Position numbers and translations under genes: made by a program
Assembly (NCBI GenBank): GCA_050633905.1
Contig: JBOEHJ010000053.1
Coordinates: 16,609 to 80,608 of the forward strand
Direction of reading: 5' to 3'
Source of the DNA: JANQPX01 sp050633905
GTDB lineage: Bacteria; Pseudomonadota; Alphaproteobacteria; Geminicoccales; Geminicoccaceae
Length of the DNA stretch: 64,000 bases
Shown: positions 52,015 through 60,743 of the stretch, in pieces
Position numbering within the stretch: the stretch's first letter is position 1
How the letters are laid out: every line of letters begins with the position of its first letter
The notes under the pieces: generated by a model
The model's input: only the letters and a program-made list of their open reading frames with translations
Databases searched by the model: none
What the model was told of the DNA's origin: nothing

Positions 52015-52692
52015 TCAGGTCGCAGAGGTTAGCCGGTCCTTGACCTGTCCGATCACCGTTTCGAACATCTCGGCCGTCAGCCTTTTGGTATTCACATTGT
52101 AGCGTGAGCAGTGATAGCTCGATGCGAGAACCCGCTGGTCACCGATTTCGTAGAAGGCGCCATGGGCGAAGGGGTAGGCCTTTGCCTTGAGGCCGAGCGC
52201 ACGCAGGGTTGAGGCATGGGCTATGCCGCCGAGGGTCAGAATGATTGATGGCGCTCGTTCTTCTGGTGATGTCGGCGCTGTGAGCTCATCTTGAAGAAAA
52301 AGGCGGCAGGTATTGATTTCCGAACCGATCGGCTTGTTGGCAGGTGGCACACAGCGAACCGCATTGGTGATGCGGCAATCGATCAACTCAAGTGTATCGT
52401 CCGGCGATGCGCCAAAATGGCCTTTGGCCAATCCAAACCGAAGGAGTGTGGGGTAGAGAAGGTCACCCGCATAATCGCCTGTAAAGGGGCGACCTGTCCG
52501 ATTGGCGCCTTTCAGACCGGGCGCAAGACCAACGATCAGAAGTTTAGCGTCACGCGGACCAAAGGAAGGAACGGGCGCATGATGCCAGCCCTGGTAACGT
52601 TCTTGATTTTCATGGCGGAATTCGGCGAGACGCGGGCAAAGCGCACAGGTTGGAACGGGGGTACGACGCACCCCGTCCAAACCATGCTGCAC
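52015..52692 (-). CDS. Uracil-DNA glycosylase, family 5-like (UdgB)
   Basis: This 225-residue base-excision repair enzyme has motif 1 in GLAPGLKGANRTGRPFTGD near residue 55, in which the GLAPG form is typical of family 5 rather than of families 1-4. Other blocks are NAVRCVPPANKPIGSEINT near 110 and the distal SSYHCSRYNVNTKRL near 192. Four cysteines (C16 and C19 in CALCPRL, plus C113 and C129) are placed like the ligands of the 4Fe-4S cluster of such glycosylases. The start codon lies 18 bases after the stop of the NYN protein gene, so the two form a probable operon. Confidence 0.88.
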   Translation of the reverse strand: MQHGLDGVRRTPVPTCALCPRLAEFRHENQERYQGWHHAPVPSFGPRDAKLLIVGLAPGLKGANRTGRPFTGDYAGDLLYPTLLRFGLAKGHFGASPDDTLELIDCRITNAVRCVPPANKPIGSEINTCRLFLQDELTAPTSPEERAPSIILTLGGIAHASTLRALGLKAKAYPFAHGAFYEIGDQRVLASSYHCSRYNVNTKRLTAEMFETVIGQVKDRLTSAT

Positions 52693-52710
52693 GTTTGTAG
52701 AAATCTTAGC

Positions 52711-53373
52711 TTAAGCTGGCTGGAAGTAACGATCGTCCTCATCGCTTTCGGCTGCATCATCGCCGTCGATCTCTTCGTCCATCTTCGGTGACGGGCTCTC
52801 ATGCATTGCCGGTGCGCCGGGACGATGCTCTCGAGCGATGAACGGTGCCAGATCTTGCAGCTCCAGGAAGGTATCCGCTTGGCGGCGCAGTTCATCAGCG
52901 ATCATCGGTGGCTGGGTCTTGATGGAACTCACGACCGTGACGCGTAAGCCTGCTCGTTGCAGCGCCTCAGAAAGTCGTCTGAAATCGCCATCCCCGGAGA
53001 AGAGCACAATATGATCTAGGTTCTTCGCCATCTCCATGGCATCGACGGCAAGTTCGATGTCCATGTTACCTTTGAACTTCCGTCGCCCAGAGGCATCGGT
53101 GAATTCCTTCAAGGGCTTCGTCACCACGGAATAACCGTTATAATCAAGCCAGTCGACGAGTGGCCGAATTGGTGAATATTCCTGATCATCCAATAGCGCT
53201 GTGTAATAGCAAGCCCGAACAAGTCTCGCGCAACCAGCGAACGTATCGAGAAGTAAGCGATAATCGATGTCGAAACCCAGCGCCCGGGCCGATTGGTAGA
53301 GATTGGCGCCGTCTATCATAATCGCAAAGCGATCTTCCTCGTTGAGAATATCCTCAAGAAGTGGGCAATCCAT
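52711..53373 (-). CDS. NYN domain protein (LabA/DUF88 family)
   Basis: This is a 220-residue protein. The ATG at 53373 follows CGGAGGT by about 9 bases and gives MDCPLLEDILNEEDRFAIMI. The NYN fold, related to PIN nucleases, shows its acid residues in AIMIDGANLY near 20, KGNMDIELAVDAM near 100, and LFSGDGDFRRL near 119. It could cleave RNA. The C-terminus is an acidic, probably flexible tail. The gene is next to rpoZ but on the opposite strand, and upstream of the glycosylase. Confidence 0.88.
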   Translation of the reverse strand: MDCPLLEDILNEEDRFAIMIDGANLYQSARALGFDIDYRLLLDTFAGCARLVRACYYTALLDDQEYSPIRPLVDWLDYNGYSVVTKPLKEFTDASGRRKFKGNMDIELAVDAMEMAKNLDHIVLFSGDGDFRRLSEALQRAGLRVTVVSSIKTQPPMIADELRRQADTFLELQDLAPFIAREHRPGAPAMHESPSPKMDEEIDGDDAAESDEDDRYFQPA

Positions 53374-53510
53374 TTTGTCGAACCTCCGATTCGAATAAGC
53401 CGCCCAAAAGGGCAAGGCCTGTAACTACTACGCGGCCGAGGCTTATTCAGATCGTCCGCAACCCGTAGAAATGATGATTTGCCAAGGGTGTGGCAAGACT
53501 CGAAATCACT

Positions 53511-53714
53511 TTAGGCTTTCTTATCGCAACTAAGACACCCTTCGATATGCTCCCCTAGATGCTGGCCCAAGAATTGCTGGATAATCCACTGGGCAATCCA
53601 ATAGTACTTCATAACGCTCAGTGAAAGCAACCCTAACGTCAAACGAGGTCGGTTTTTGCCAATAAAATCGAAGGACTCGTCTTGATTCTCGATCCAAACT
53701 TCATTACGTATCAC
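53511..53714 (-). CDS. Possible small protein
   Basis: A 67-codon frame encodes MIRNEVWIENQDESFDFIGK, then a hydrophobic middle (SVMKYYWIAQWIIQQFLG) and a C-terminal CLSCDKKA. The composition is plausible for a small peripheral membrane protein, but there is no ribosome site and no relative that I recognise. It lies in the 500-base gap between the NYN gene and rpoZ. Confidence 0.25.
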   Translation of the reverse strand: MIRNEVWIENQDESFDFIGKNRPRLTLGLLSLSVMKYYWIAQWIIQQFLGQHLGEHIEGCLSCDKKA

Positions 53715-53883
53715 AAAGATTCCGGCCTATTAAATCCTGGGGTGGTAAAAGTCGTTGTTGGCCATGGGGTGCGACGCGTTCGCGCATCCCTTTTTGTGCT
53801 GACTGAAAAGCTGGTGTTGCCCCTGCCGCGTCGCTGGACTACATCTTTAATAACGAACTTAAGGTCGATCGGAGAAAGAGTAG

Positions 53884-54276
53884 ATGGCTCGTATTACCGT
53901 CGAAGATTGCGTTGTTAGGGTTCCCAATCGTTTCGACTTAGTGATGCTTTCAGCACAGCGCGCTCGCGACATTTCAGCTGGAGCGCCTCTCACTGTCGAT
54001 CGAGACAATGATAAGAATCCTGTCGTCGCGCTTAGAGAGATTGCCGACGAGACCGTTGATCTCGATCATCTGCGCTATGAGTTGATCCATGGATTGCGTC
54101 GTCATGTGCAGATTGAGGATCAGCCGGAGGAGGAAGTAGATGATCTTCTCCCAGGCTTTCACGGACCGGCCATTGAAGACACCAGTCTGTCAGCACCTGT
54201 TGATCCGATGATGGAACAGACATCGACCGTGGCGGAGCAGGGGTCCTTCGCCGATGAGCCGCCAGTAGACGATTAG
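53884..54276 (+). CDS. rpoZ: RNA polymerase omega subunit
   Basis: This 130-residue subunit opens with MARITVEDCVVRVPNRFDLV followed by the conserved LSAQRARDISAG and NPVVALREIADETV segments. It helps assembly of the core polymerase and in many bacteria mediates the response to ppGpp. A C-terminal acidic tail of about 50 residues (after HVQIEDQPEEEVDDLL) is longer than that of the E. coli protein. It sits 18 bases before relA/spoT, which makes ppGpp, so polymerase subunit and alarmone enzyme are cotranscribed. Confidence 0.95.
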   Translation: MARITVEDCVVRVPNRFDLVMLSAQRARDISAGAPLTVDRDNDKNPVVALREIADETVDLDHLRYELIHGLRRHVQIEDQPEEEVDDLLPGFHGPAIEDTSLSAPVDPMMEQTSTVAEQGSFADEPPVDD

Positions 54277-54294
54277 GCGGGTAAAGTAAGGCGG

Positions 54295-56541
54295 GTGGAA
54301 AACTTGGAAACGGTACAACAGCCGCTTCCCAATGACGAACCGGCCAATCCCAAACCGACGCATGCGCCGGCTAGGCGTCAGATCATGCGGCAGTTCGAAC
54401 TCGTGGAGCGGGTTCGAGCTTATGATCCCGGTGTCGACGAAGACCTTCTCAACCGTGCTTATGTGTTTGCATTGAAAGCCCACGGTGCCCAGGTTCGGGC
54501 ATCGGGCGACCCTTATTTTTCCCATCCTGTCGAGGTGGCTGGCATTTTAGCCAAGCTTGGGCTGGACAGTGCCTCCATCGCCACGGCCTTGCTGCATGAT
54601 ACCGTCGAAGACACTAGTGTTACGCTCGACGACATCCGATATCTCTTTGGTGAGGAGATTTGCTTTCTTGTCGACGGCGTCACCAAGCTGACCAAGCTTG
54701 AGCTGCAGTCGGTCGAGAACGCGCAAGCCGAGAATTTTCGTAAATTGCTGTTGGCCATGTCGGACGACATCCGGGTGCTGATGGTCAAGCTTGCCGATCG
54801 TTTGCATAACATGCGAACGCTGCATTTCATCAAGAAGCCAGAGAAACGCCGGCGCATTGCCAGCGAGACCCAGGAAATCTACGCGCCGCTTGCCGAGCGT
54901 ATTGGTATGCAGGCGATGAAGGACGAGCTGGACGATCTGGCCTTCGCCGCCCTTTGGCCCGATGCTCGCGAGTCCGTGCTCAATCGTCTGAGCCAGCTTA
55001 GAAAACACGATAATAATCTGATCGATCGAATCGTGACCGAACTCGAAACCACGCTGACGGAGGCTGGTTTGGAGGTGGAGATTACCGGTCGGGAGAAATC
55101 TCCGCTCTCGATCTGGCGTAAGATGAAGCGCAAGAACATCAGCTTCGAAGAGCTCTCCGACATCATGGCTTTTCGACTTCTGGTCAACACGGTCCCGAAT
55201 TGCTATGCGGCACTCGGCGTGATCCATGGCCACTATGCGATGGTGCCAGAACGCTTCAAAGATTTCATCAGCACGCCCAAACCCAATGGTTATCGCTCGT
55301 TGCACACCACGATTTTCGGGCCTGAACAACGGCGTATCGAGGTTCAGATCCGCACCGGAGAAATGCACGAGATTGCCGATCTCGGTGTGGCGGCGCATTG
55401 GGCCTACAAGCAGGAGCGCAGGCTCACCGATGGTCGCCAATATCGATGGATTCGCGGGCTCCTGGAGATCTTGGAACATGCCTCTGGCCCGGAGGAGTTT
55501 CTTGAGCATACCAAGCTTGAGATGTTTCAAGATCAGGTATTTTGCTTTACGCCGAAAGGCGATTTGATCGCTCTACCGCTCGGCGGCACGCCCGTCGACT
55601 TCGCTTATGCGGTGCACTCGGAAGTTGGCGATGCGGTGGTCGGTGCGAAGGTGAATGGTCGTTTAGTCCCGCTCAGAACAAGGCTCGATAACGGCGATCA
55701 GGTTGAGGTGATTACCGGCAAGGGGGCAGGGCCGTCGCCGGCCTGGGAACGCTTCGTCGTCACCGGCAAAGCGCGTAGCCAGATCAGACGCCATCTGCGC
55801 ACGCGCCAACTTAAAGATTACATCGATCACGGTCGGGACATGCTGCAGTCGGCCGCACGGCGTGAGCAGATTGAACTCGATGACAAACAGCTGCAGGGTG
55901 TTCTGGGCGGCTTTGAGCAGAAATCCGTCGACGATTTGATGGCGGCGATCGGTGAAGGCACATTGAGGCCAAGGGTCATCCTTGATGCCTTGCGCCGGCG
56001 CCAGCAACCGGCGAGCCCGCCAGCTGGCGGGGCATCTGAGAAGAAGGTGATACCGCTCCGCAGGCCAAGGCCTCAGGCGGTCCCCGATGGACGCGAAAAG
56101 ATGATCACCGGGTTGTTGCCCGGCATGGCGATCAATTTTGCCGGCTGCTGCCGGCCGATCCCCGGCGACAAGATCGTCGGCGTAGTCCGAAGTGGCCGTG
56201 CGGTCGCCGTCCATCGTGGTGATTGTGCGACCCTGATGCGCAAAGCCGAGGATAGCGATCGCTGGTTGGATCTTGCCTGGAATGCTGAGTTCAAGGAGGC
56301 AAGGGCGGTCGCTCGCATCAAGCTCTTGAACCGCCATCGACCCGGCAGTCTCGGCCTGGTCAGTACGGTGATCGGCGACCTTTCCGGCAATATTACCGAT
56401 ATCAGATTTGGGGCGAGGTCGCCGGATGTCTTCGAGGTCGTCATCGACATCGAGGTCTCCGATGTCGATCAGCTCGAGCGGATTCTTGCTACGCTGCGCG
56501 CCTCCGAAGTCGTTGAATCTGTGGAACGCGCCGAGGGCTAA
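54295..56541 (+). CDS. Bifunctional (p)ppGpp synthetase/hydrolase (RelA/SpoT)
   Basis: This 748-residue enzyme both makes and degrades (p)ppGpp. The HD hydrolase domain is intact, with ATALLHDTVEDTSV near residue 97 and the histidine of YFSHPVEVAGIL near 74. The synthetase domain has FKDFISTPKPNGYRSLHTTI near 320, then VQIRTGEMHEIADLGVAAHW. A TGS domain (LPLGGTPVDFAYAVHSEVGD near 427) and a C-terminal ACT domain follow. The start is a GTG 18 bases after rpoZ; an ATG at 54385 is an alternative that would remove 30 residues. Long antisense frames over it are shadows. Confidence 0.95.
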   Translation: MENLETVQQPLPNDEPANPKPTHAPARRQIMRQFELVERVRAYDPGVDEDLLNRAYVFALKAHGAQVRASGDPYFSHPVEVAGILAKLGLDSASIATALLHDTVEDTSVTLDDIRYLFGEEICFLVDGVTKLTKLELQSVENAQAENFRKLLLAMSDDIRVLMVKLADRLHNMRTLHFIKKPEKRRRIASETQEIYAPLAERIGMQAMKDELDDLAFAALWPDARESVLNRLSQLRKHDNNLIDRIVTELETTLTEAGLEVEITGREKSPLSIWRKMKRKNISFEELSDIMAFRLLVNTVPNCYAALGVIHGHYAMVPERFKDFISTPKPNGYRSLHTTIFGPEQRRIEVQIRTGEMHEIADLGVAAHWAYKQERRLTDGRQYRWIRGLLEILEHASGPEEFLEHTKLEMFQDQVFCFTPKGDLIALPLGGTPVDFAYAVHSEVGDAVVGAKVNGRLVPLRTRLDNGDQVEVITGKGAGPSPAWERFVVTGKARSQIRRHLRTRQLKDYIDHGRDMLQSAARREQIELDDKQLQGVLGGFEQKSVDDLMAAIGEGTLRPRVILDALRRRQQPASPPAGGASEKKVIPLRRPRPQAVPDGREKMITGLLPGMAINFAGCCRPIPGDKIVGVVRSGRAVAVHRGDCATLMRKAEDSDRWLDLAWNAEFKEARAVARIKLLNRHRPGSLGLVSTVIGDLSGNITDIRFGARSPDVFEVVIDIEVSDVDQLERILATLRASEVVESVERAEG

Positions 56542-56929
56542 AACCGTTTCCGATGATACGGAACCAGCATGCACGCCCCGTGAGGGTGAGCCGATTTGCT
56601 GACGGCCTAACCTGGCGCGCTTCAGGTTCATGAGCGATATAGCGAATCCGTCTCCTGGGTGTGTCTAATTCTCCTCTAAGGCGTGGTTTTTCTCCTCCAG
56701 ACCATCGTTGGATACTGGTCAGCTTCACTTCCTGGTCCAATTGACTAAGAGCAGGGAAGGAGGGAAGGCTAGTATTCGGCGCAGGCTCCAAGTGGCAGTG
56801 ATCTCACCTCGGAGGTGACTAGGGGCGCTGCTTCAACACCTCTTATTCATCAGAAATCACCGGTTTGGGCAAAAGTTTTTGCCTTCGGTCATTGAAGTTT
56901 AAGAAATATAATCGATAACTGAGGGCGCT
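56542..56929. other. Intergenic region with weak hairpins
   Basis: No gene is supported. TTTCCG and CGGAA form a small hairpin directly after the relA/spoT stop (56548-56562), and CACCTCGGAGGTG (56807-56819) is an 6-bp palindrome. Either might serve as terminator or operator. The rest looks random. Confidence 0.4.
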
Positions 56930-57589
56930 GTGTTTGGTCGTAGGAAAGAGCTCCCGTTTTGGGCCCGCTTACAAAGCTGGTTGTGGCCAGCTATGGGCTG
57001 GCGCCGCCTCGGCATTTATCTGCTGATGCGGCTGACCAGGCTTTCCGGTACGGCCCATACGATCGCGCTGGGTTTCGCCTGTGGTGCGGCCATCTCCTTC
57101 ACACCCCTCGTCGGCCTTCATATAGCACTCGCAGCCCTGCTTGCCTGGTTGCTAAGAGGGCATATCCTCGCTGCGGTTGTGGGGACGGTTGTCGGCAATC
57201 CCTGGACGTTCCCCTTCATCTGGTTAGCAACCTATAAGGTCGGGCAAATCATCCTCGGGAGCGGTGAGGCCGCCCCCTGGCCTGCGGTGACCATGTTCAA
57301 GCATGTCATGGTCGATCTCAGCGCCTTGGTCTGGCCAACCCTGACCGGCGATGTTAGCTGGGCCGCGCTGAAAGAGGTCCTGATCGATCTAAGAGCTCTC
57401 ATCTTGCCGATGGCGATCGGTAGCATCCCCTTGGCCTTGCTGGCCGGCTTGATCTCGTACTTTCCACTGGCGCGTGCCATCTGTGCCTTTGAGGAAACGA
57501 GGCAGAGGCGGCGGGAACGGCGTGCTCAGCAACGTGCCAAAGGGCCGAGAATAGCGCCACCTGCACGTTCCGAAAGTTGTGTCGGCTAA
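56930..57589 (+). CDS. DUF2062 domain membrane protein
   Basis: This 219-residue protein matches DUF2062. It has the pattern MGWRRLGIYLLMRLTRLSGT, the glycine-rich GFACGAAISFTPLVGLHIAL near residue 47, and GTVVGNPWTFPFIWLATYKV near 85. Three to four membrane segments are visible, and the C-terminus is basic and soluble. The family's role is unknown. The start is a GTG at 56930. In related genomes it lies between relA and acpS, as here; pdxJ, which often sits there, is missing. Confidence 0.85.
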   Translation: MFGRRKELPFWARLQSWLWPAMGWRRLGIYLLMRLTRLSGTAHTIALGFACGAAISFTPLVGLHIALAALLAWLLRGHILAAVVGTVVGNPWTFPFIWLATYKVGQIILGSGEAAPWPAVTMFKHVMVDLSALVWPTLTGDVSWAALKEVLIDLRALILPMAIGSIPLALLAGLISYFPLARAICAFEETRQRRRERRAQQRAKGPRIAPPARSESCVG

Positions 57590-57781
57590 GAAGTCCAGGC
57601 ATGCTGACGGCATCGTCATTTCGCTGAAGCCTATCCCAACCAACTGAAACTGGTACCGGCTTACGCACCTGCTCAACTGATTGTAATATCAGCATCCCAA
57701 GGTGGTTGGATGAGGGTTGGGCCAAGGCTGAATGAACAAAAAGGGCTGCAGCCGTTACAGCAATCTATCAAGGACATCGCG
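57590..57781. repeat. Imperfect inverted repeat upstream of acpS
   Basis: CCTATCCCAACCAACT near 57630 is roughly complementary to AAGGTGGTTGGATGAGG near 57698, giving an imperfect stem of about 16 positions with a loop of 55 bases. A CCAACCAACTG box is also present at 29061. It may be a dispersed repeat fragment. Confidence 0.35.
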
Positions 57782-58207
57782 ATGATTTTGGGGGTTGGCA
57801 CCGACTTGATCGATATCCGGCGGATCGAGCGGACTTTGTCGCGCTATGGCGATCGTTTTTTGAACCGGGTTTTTACGGTCACGGAACAGGACAAAGCCAG
57901 CGGACGAGCACAGCCCGCCGCCGCTTACGCTCAACGCTATGCCGCTAAGGAAGCCTGCGCCAAGGCCCTTGGTACGGGCTTCAGCCGAGGCGTTTTCTGG
58001 CGGGATATCGGTGTTGATAATTGGCCCAGTGGCCAGCCATTCCTGCTCCTGACCGGTGGTGCCGAGCGGCGATTGCAGGCGCTGGTTCCAACCGGATGGG
58101 TTCCTCGGATCGACCTTAGCCTGACGGACGAGCCTCCCTTTGCCCACGGAATGGTGATTATTAGTGCTGATCGAGCAACGGATAACACTCTTAGGCCTTC
58201 TTCTTGA
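57782..58207 (+). CDS. acpS: Holo-[acyl-carrier-protein] synthase
   Basis: This 141-residue phosphopantetheinyl transferase activates acyl carrier protein. The ATG at 57782 gives MILGVGTDLIDIRRIERTLS with the magnesium-binding aspartate in GTDL, and the second signature RYAAKEACAKALGTGF lies near residue 59 with the conserved glutamate. The longer frame upstream (24 codons) is not used. It is part of the acpS-lepB-rnc order typical of Alphaproteobacteria. Confidence 0.95.
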   Translation: MILGVGTDLIDIRRIERTLSRYGDRFLNRVFTVTEQDKASGRAQPAAAYAQRYAAKEACAKALGTGFSRGVFWRDIGVDNWPSGQPFLLLTGGAERRLQALVPTGWVPRIDLSLTDEPPFAHGMVIISADRATDNTLRPSS

Positions 58208-58369
58208 CGAAATCATGCGTCGCTGACTTTACCTGAATTCGTAGCTTGGCTAGTGTCACGCCTGCAATCACCCAGATTGTCCTTTCTCTCCAGCAGCAGG
58301 CATGTGATACCGTTCCGCCAAGATGTCTCGTGGATCGGGCTTATCCTCCTGTCGAACGAGTTTTGAATT

Positions 58370-59152
58370 GTGAACCGAGTGGCCTTGTCCCGAAGCTCAA
58401 GAGCAAATGGTATGTGGGAAACCGTGCGTACGGTTATCTATGCGGTGTTTATCGCAATTGTTGTTCGCACCTTTCTTTACGAACCTTTTAACATTCCGTC
58501 AGGCTCGATGAAGCCGACGCTGCTGATCGGCGATTATCTGTTCGTCTCTAAATTCGCCTATGGGTATTCGCGGCATTCTCTGCCGTTTAGCCCACCATTG
58601 GGCGATGGTCGGCTGTTCAGCTCTTTGCCGGAGAGGGGAGATGTCGCGGTCTTCAAGCTCCCTTCGGACAATCGAACCGATTACATCAAGCGTATTGTCG
58701 GCCTGCCTGGAGACCGCATCCAGGTCAAAGGCGGCGTCTTGTTCGTGAATGATGTTGAGGTTTCACGGACAGCGCTCGACGATTTTCTTGATGATGACGG
58801 CAACAGCGTCAATCCGATCAAACGCTATCAGGAAGTGATGCCATTGTTCCCGGCCGATGGTGCAGGGGAAAGTGACGTCATTTATGAAGTCTTGGATTGG
58901 AAGGCCGAAGGTCGGGGCGAATACGACAATACAGAGATCTTCGTGGTGCCTGAGGACCATGTTTTCGCGATGGGTGATAACCGTGATAACTCCTTGGACA
59001 GTCGGTCTAAGGTTGGGTTTGTGCCAACAGAAAATCTGGTTGGGCGCGCCGAGATCATCTTTTTCTCGACCAACGGCAGCGCAAGGTTCTGGGAGGTCTG
59101 GAAATGGCCTGTCACCATCCGCTATGGCCGATTGCTCAACCTGATCGACTAA
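58370..59152 (+). CDS. lepB: Signal peptidase I
   Basis: This 260-residue inner-membrane protease removes signal peptides. After a short leader it has the membrane segment VRTVIYAVFIAIVVRTFLYE near residue 19, then FNIPSGSMKPTLLIGDYL with the catalytic serine, and NRTDYIKRIVGLPGDRI with the catalytic lysine near 108. The block VFAMGDNRDNSLDSR near 200 completes the family set. The start is GTG at 58370; an ATG at 58412 would also retain the membrane segment. rnc follows 3 bases later. Confidence 0.95.
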   Translation: MNRVALSRSSRANGMWETVRTVIYAVFIAIVVRTFLYEPFNIPSGSMKPTLLIGDYLFVSKFAYGYSRHSLPFSPPLGDGRLFSSLPERGDVAVFKLPSDNRTDYIKRIVGLPGDRIQVKGGVLFVNDVEVSRTALDDFLDDDGNSVNPIKRYQEVMPLFPADGAGESDVIYEVLDWKAEGRGEYDNTEIFVVPEDHVFAMGDNRDNSLDSRSKVGFVPTENLVGRAEIIFFSTNGSARFWEVWKWPVTIRYGRLLNLID

Positions 59153-59155
59153 GGG

Positions 59156-59851
59156 ATGGCCGACGAATTCTCCACTGACGTTGAAGCTTGGCTGCGCCAT
59201 CGGTTTCGGGATCAAAGCCTTCTTCGAGAAGCATTGACCCATCCAAGCGCAACAAGGCGGGGCAAGAATGCGACCCGCAACAATCAGCGGCTGGAATTCC
59301 TTGGCGACCGTGTCCTAGGCCTCGTCGTGGCCCACCTTCTCATTGCCCGCTTTCCTAATGAAGACGAGGGGCCGTTGTCTCGGCGTCATGCTGGCCTCGT
59401 CAGGCGCGAGACCCTGGCCGAGATTGCAGGCGAGATGGGACTTGGCCATCAACTGACCTTTGCGCGTAGCGAGGAGGCTGGTAAGGGGCGGGACAATCCA
59501 TCCATCCTGGCAGATGCCCTCGAAGCCTTGATCGGGGCACTTTATCTAGATGCCGGGATTGGTCCTGCCGAGACCTTCATTCGCGCTAAGTGGGAAGCCC
59601 ATGTGGTTGGCATGGAACGACCGCCGAGGGATGCGAAAACCGCGCTGCAGGAATGGGCCCAAGCCCGAGGTTTTGATCTGCCTGCTTATTCCCTTACGAA
59701 AACCGAGGGTCCGGCCCATGCACCGCAGTTCGAGGTGCGGGTCGACCTTGGCAACTTCGCTCCGAAAACCGCATCTGCCAGCTCCAAGCGTCAGGCCGAA
59801 CAAGCCGCCGCTGAAGCCCTGCTCGACGACTTGGAGCCTGAGGGAAGCTGA
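59156..59851 (+). CDS. rnc: Ribonuclease III
   Basis: This 231-residue double-strand-specific RNase matures rRNA and controls many mRNAs. The catalytic domain has NQRLEFLGDRVLGLVVAHLL near residue 42, with the signature acid residues, and ILADALEALIGALYLDAGIG near 118 with the second acid pair. The double-stranded RNA-binding domain (KTALQEWAQARGFDLPAYSL to the end) is complete. The gene starts 3 bases after lepB. The usual neighbour era is absent, and a repeat follows instead. Confidence 0.97.
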   Translation: MADEFSTDVEAWLRHRFRDQSLLREALTHPSATRRGKNATRNNQRLEFLGDRVLGLVVAHLLIARFPNEDEGPLSRRHAGLVRRETLAEIAGEMGLGHQLTFARSEEAGKGRDNPSILADALEALIGALYLDAGIGPAETFIRAKWEAHVVGMERPPRDAKTALQEWAQARGFDLPAYSLTKTEGPAHAPQFEVRVDLGNFAPKTASASSKRQAEQAAAEALLDDLEPEGS

Positions 59852-59910
59852 GCTTCCATTCGATGATCTGTCGTCAGAAGATGCCAGCCACTCACGACCG
59901 CTACCAGCCC

Positions 59911-59980
59911 CGAAAACTTGGCCGCATACCGCCAATTCAGGTGATAGCCGCCCGAAACCAAATGAAGTGGTCACACCATC
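59911..59980 (+). repeat. Composite intergenic repeat B, copy 4
   Basis: This copy reads GAAAACTTGGCCGCATACCG, a spacer, then GAAACCAAATGAAGTGGTCA and CACCAT. It has the same order and spacing as copy 2 (20977-21042, inverted). It lies between the rnc and M48 stops, so a role in transcription start is unlikely here. Confidence 0.6.
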
Positions 59981-59981
59981 A

Positions 59982-60743
59982 CTAATTTGCGGCGCGCTTT
60001 TGATAGACCGCCAGTGCTTCCGGCATGAGTTCTTCGAGGCGCTTGATGCGATTGCCTGGGGATGGGTGGGTCGACATCCATTCTGTTGGCCCATTGCCGC
60101 CGATTTCCTGCATGTTGCGCCAAAGCTCAACGGCGCCGCGGGGATCGTAGCCAGCCTCTGCCATATAGAGGAGGCCGATATGGTCTGCCTCCGATTCTTG
60201 TGTGCGGCTGTTGGGCAGCGCAAAGCCGAATTGTGCGAGCGCGCTATAAGCACCGACATAGGTCTGGCTTCCAGTTGCCACGCCGACAGCAACCCCGCCG
60301 GCTTGTGCGAGTTGGCCCTGGGACATGCGTTCTGCGCCATGGCGGGCGATGGCATGAGCGACCTCGTGGCCCATCACCGCGGCAAGCTGATCGTCGTTCT
60401 TTGCCGCTTTGAACAACCCGGTATTCACGCCGACCTTGCCGCCGGGCAGGGCGAAAGCGTTGGGGCTGTCATTGTCGAAGAGGCTAAATTCCCAGTCCCA
60501 ATCAGGCTTTGGGCTAATCCTCGCGATATCACGGCCAACCTGCTGAACCCGGGCATTGAGGCTGCGGTTGCTAGAGAGCGGCTGCTTCTTCTTCATTTCC
60601 TGATAGGCCTGAAGTCCCAAGGCTTGGACCTCCGCATCATTCACCAGGATCAGCTGGCTTCGGCCCGTGATCGGTGCGGTCTCGCAAGCAGCGAGACCGG
60701 CAACCATGATGCAAACGGGCGTCAATTTCATCCACCGTGCCAT
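59982..60743 (-). CDS. M48 family metalloprotease lipoprotein
   Basis: This is a 253-residue periplasmic lipoprotein. The ATG at 60743 gives MARWMKLTPVCIMVAGLAAC, in which the lipobox LAAC would be cleaved before C20. The zinc protease motif HEVAH sits in AVMGHEVAHAIARHGAERMS near residue 125, and the downstream glutamate ligand is in SRTQESEADHIGLLYMAEAG near 183. The layout resembles the periplasmic quality-control protease BepA/YggG without its TPR part. It probably degrades misassembled outer-membrane proteins; that is from family knowledge. Confidence 0.9.
   Translation of the reverse strand: MARWMKLTPVCIMVAGLAACETAPITGRSQLILVNDAEVQALGLQAYQEMKKKQPLSSNRSLNARVQQVGRDIARISPKPDWDWEFSLFDNDSPNAFALPGGKVGVNTGLFKAAKNDDQLAAVMGHEVAHAIARHGAERMSQGQLAQAGGVAVGVATGSQTYVGAYSALAQFGFALPNSRTQESEADHIGLLYMAEAGYDPRGAVELWRNMQEIGGNGPTEWMSTHPSPGNRIKRLEELMPEALAVYQKRAAN

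Noticed and set aside
54547..56631. Two long minus-strand frames (327 and 322 codons)
   Set aside because: Both are mirror frames of relA/spoT, whose HD, synthetase, TGS and ACT domains are unmistakable on the plus strand.
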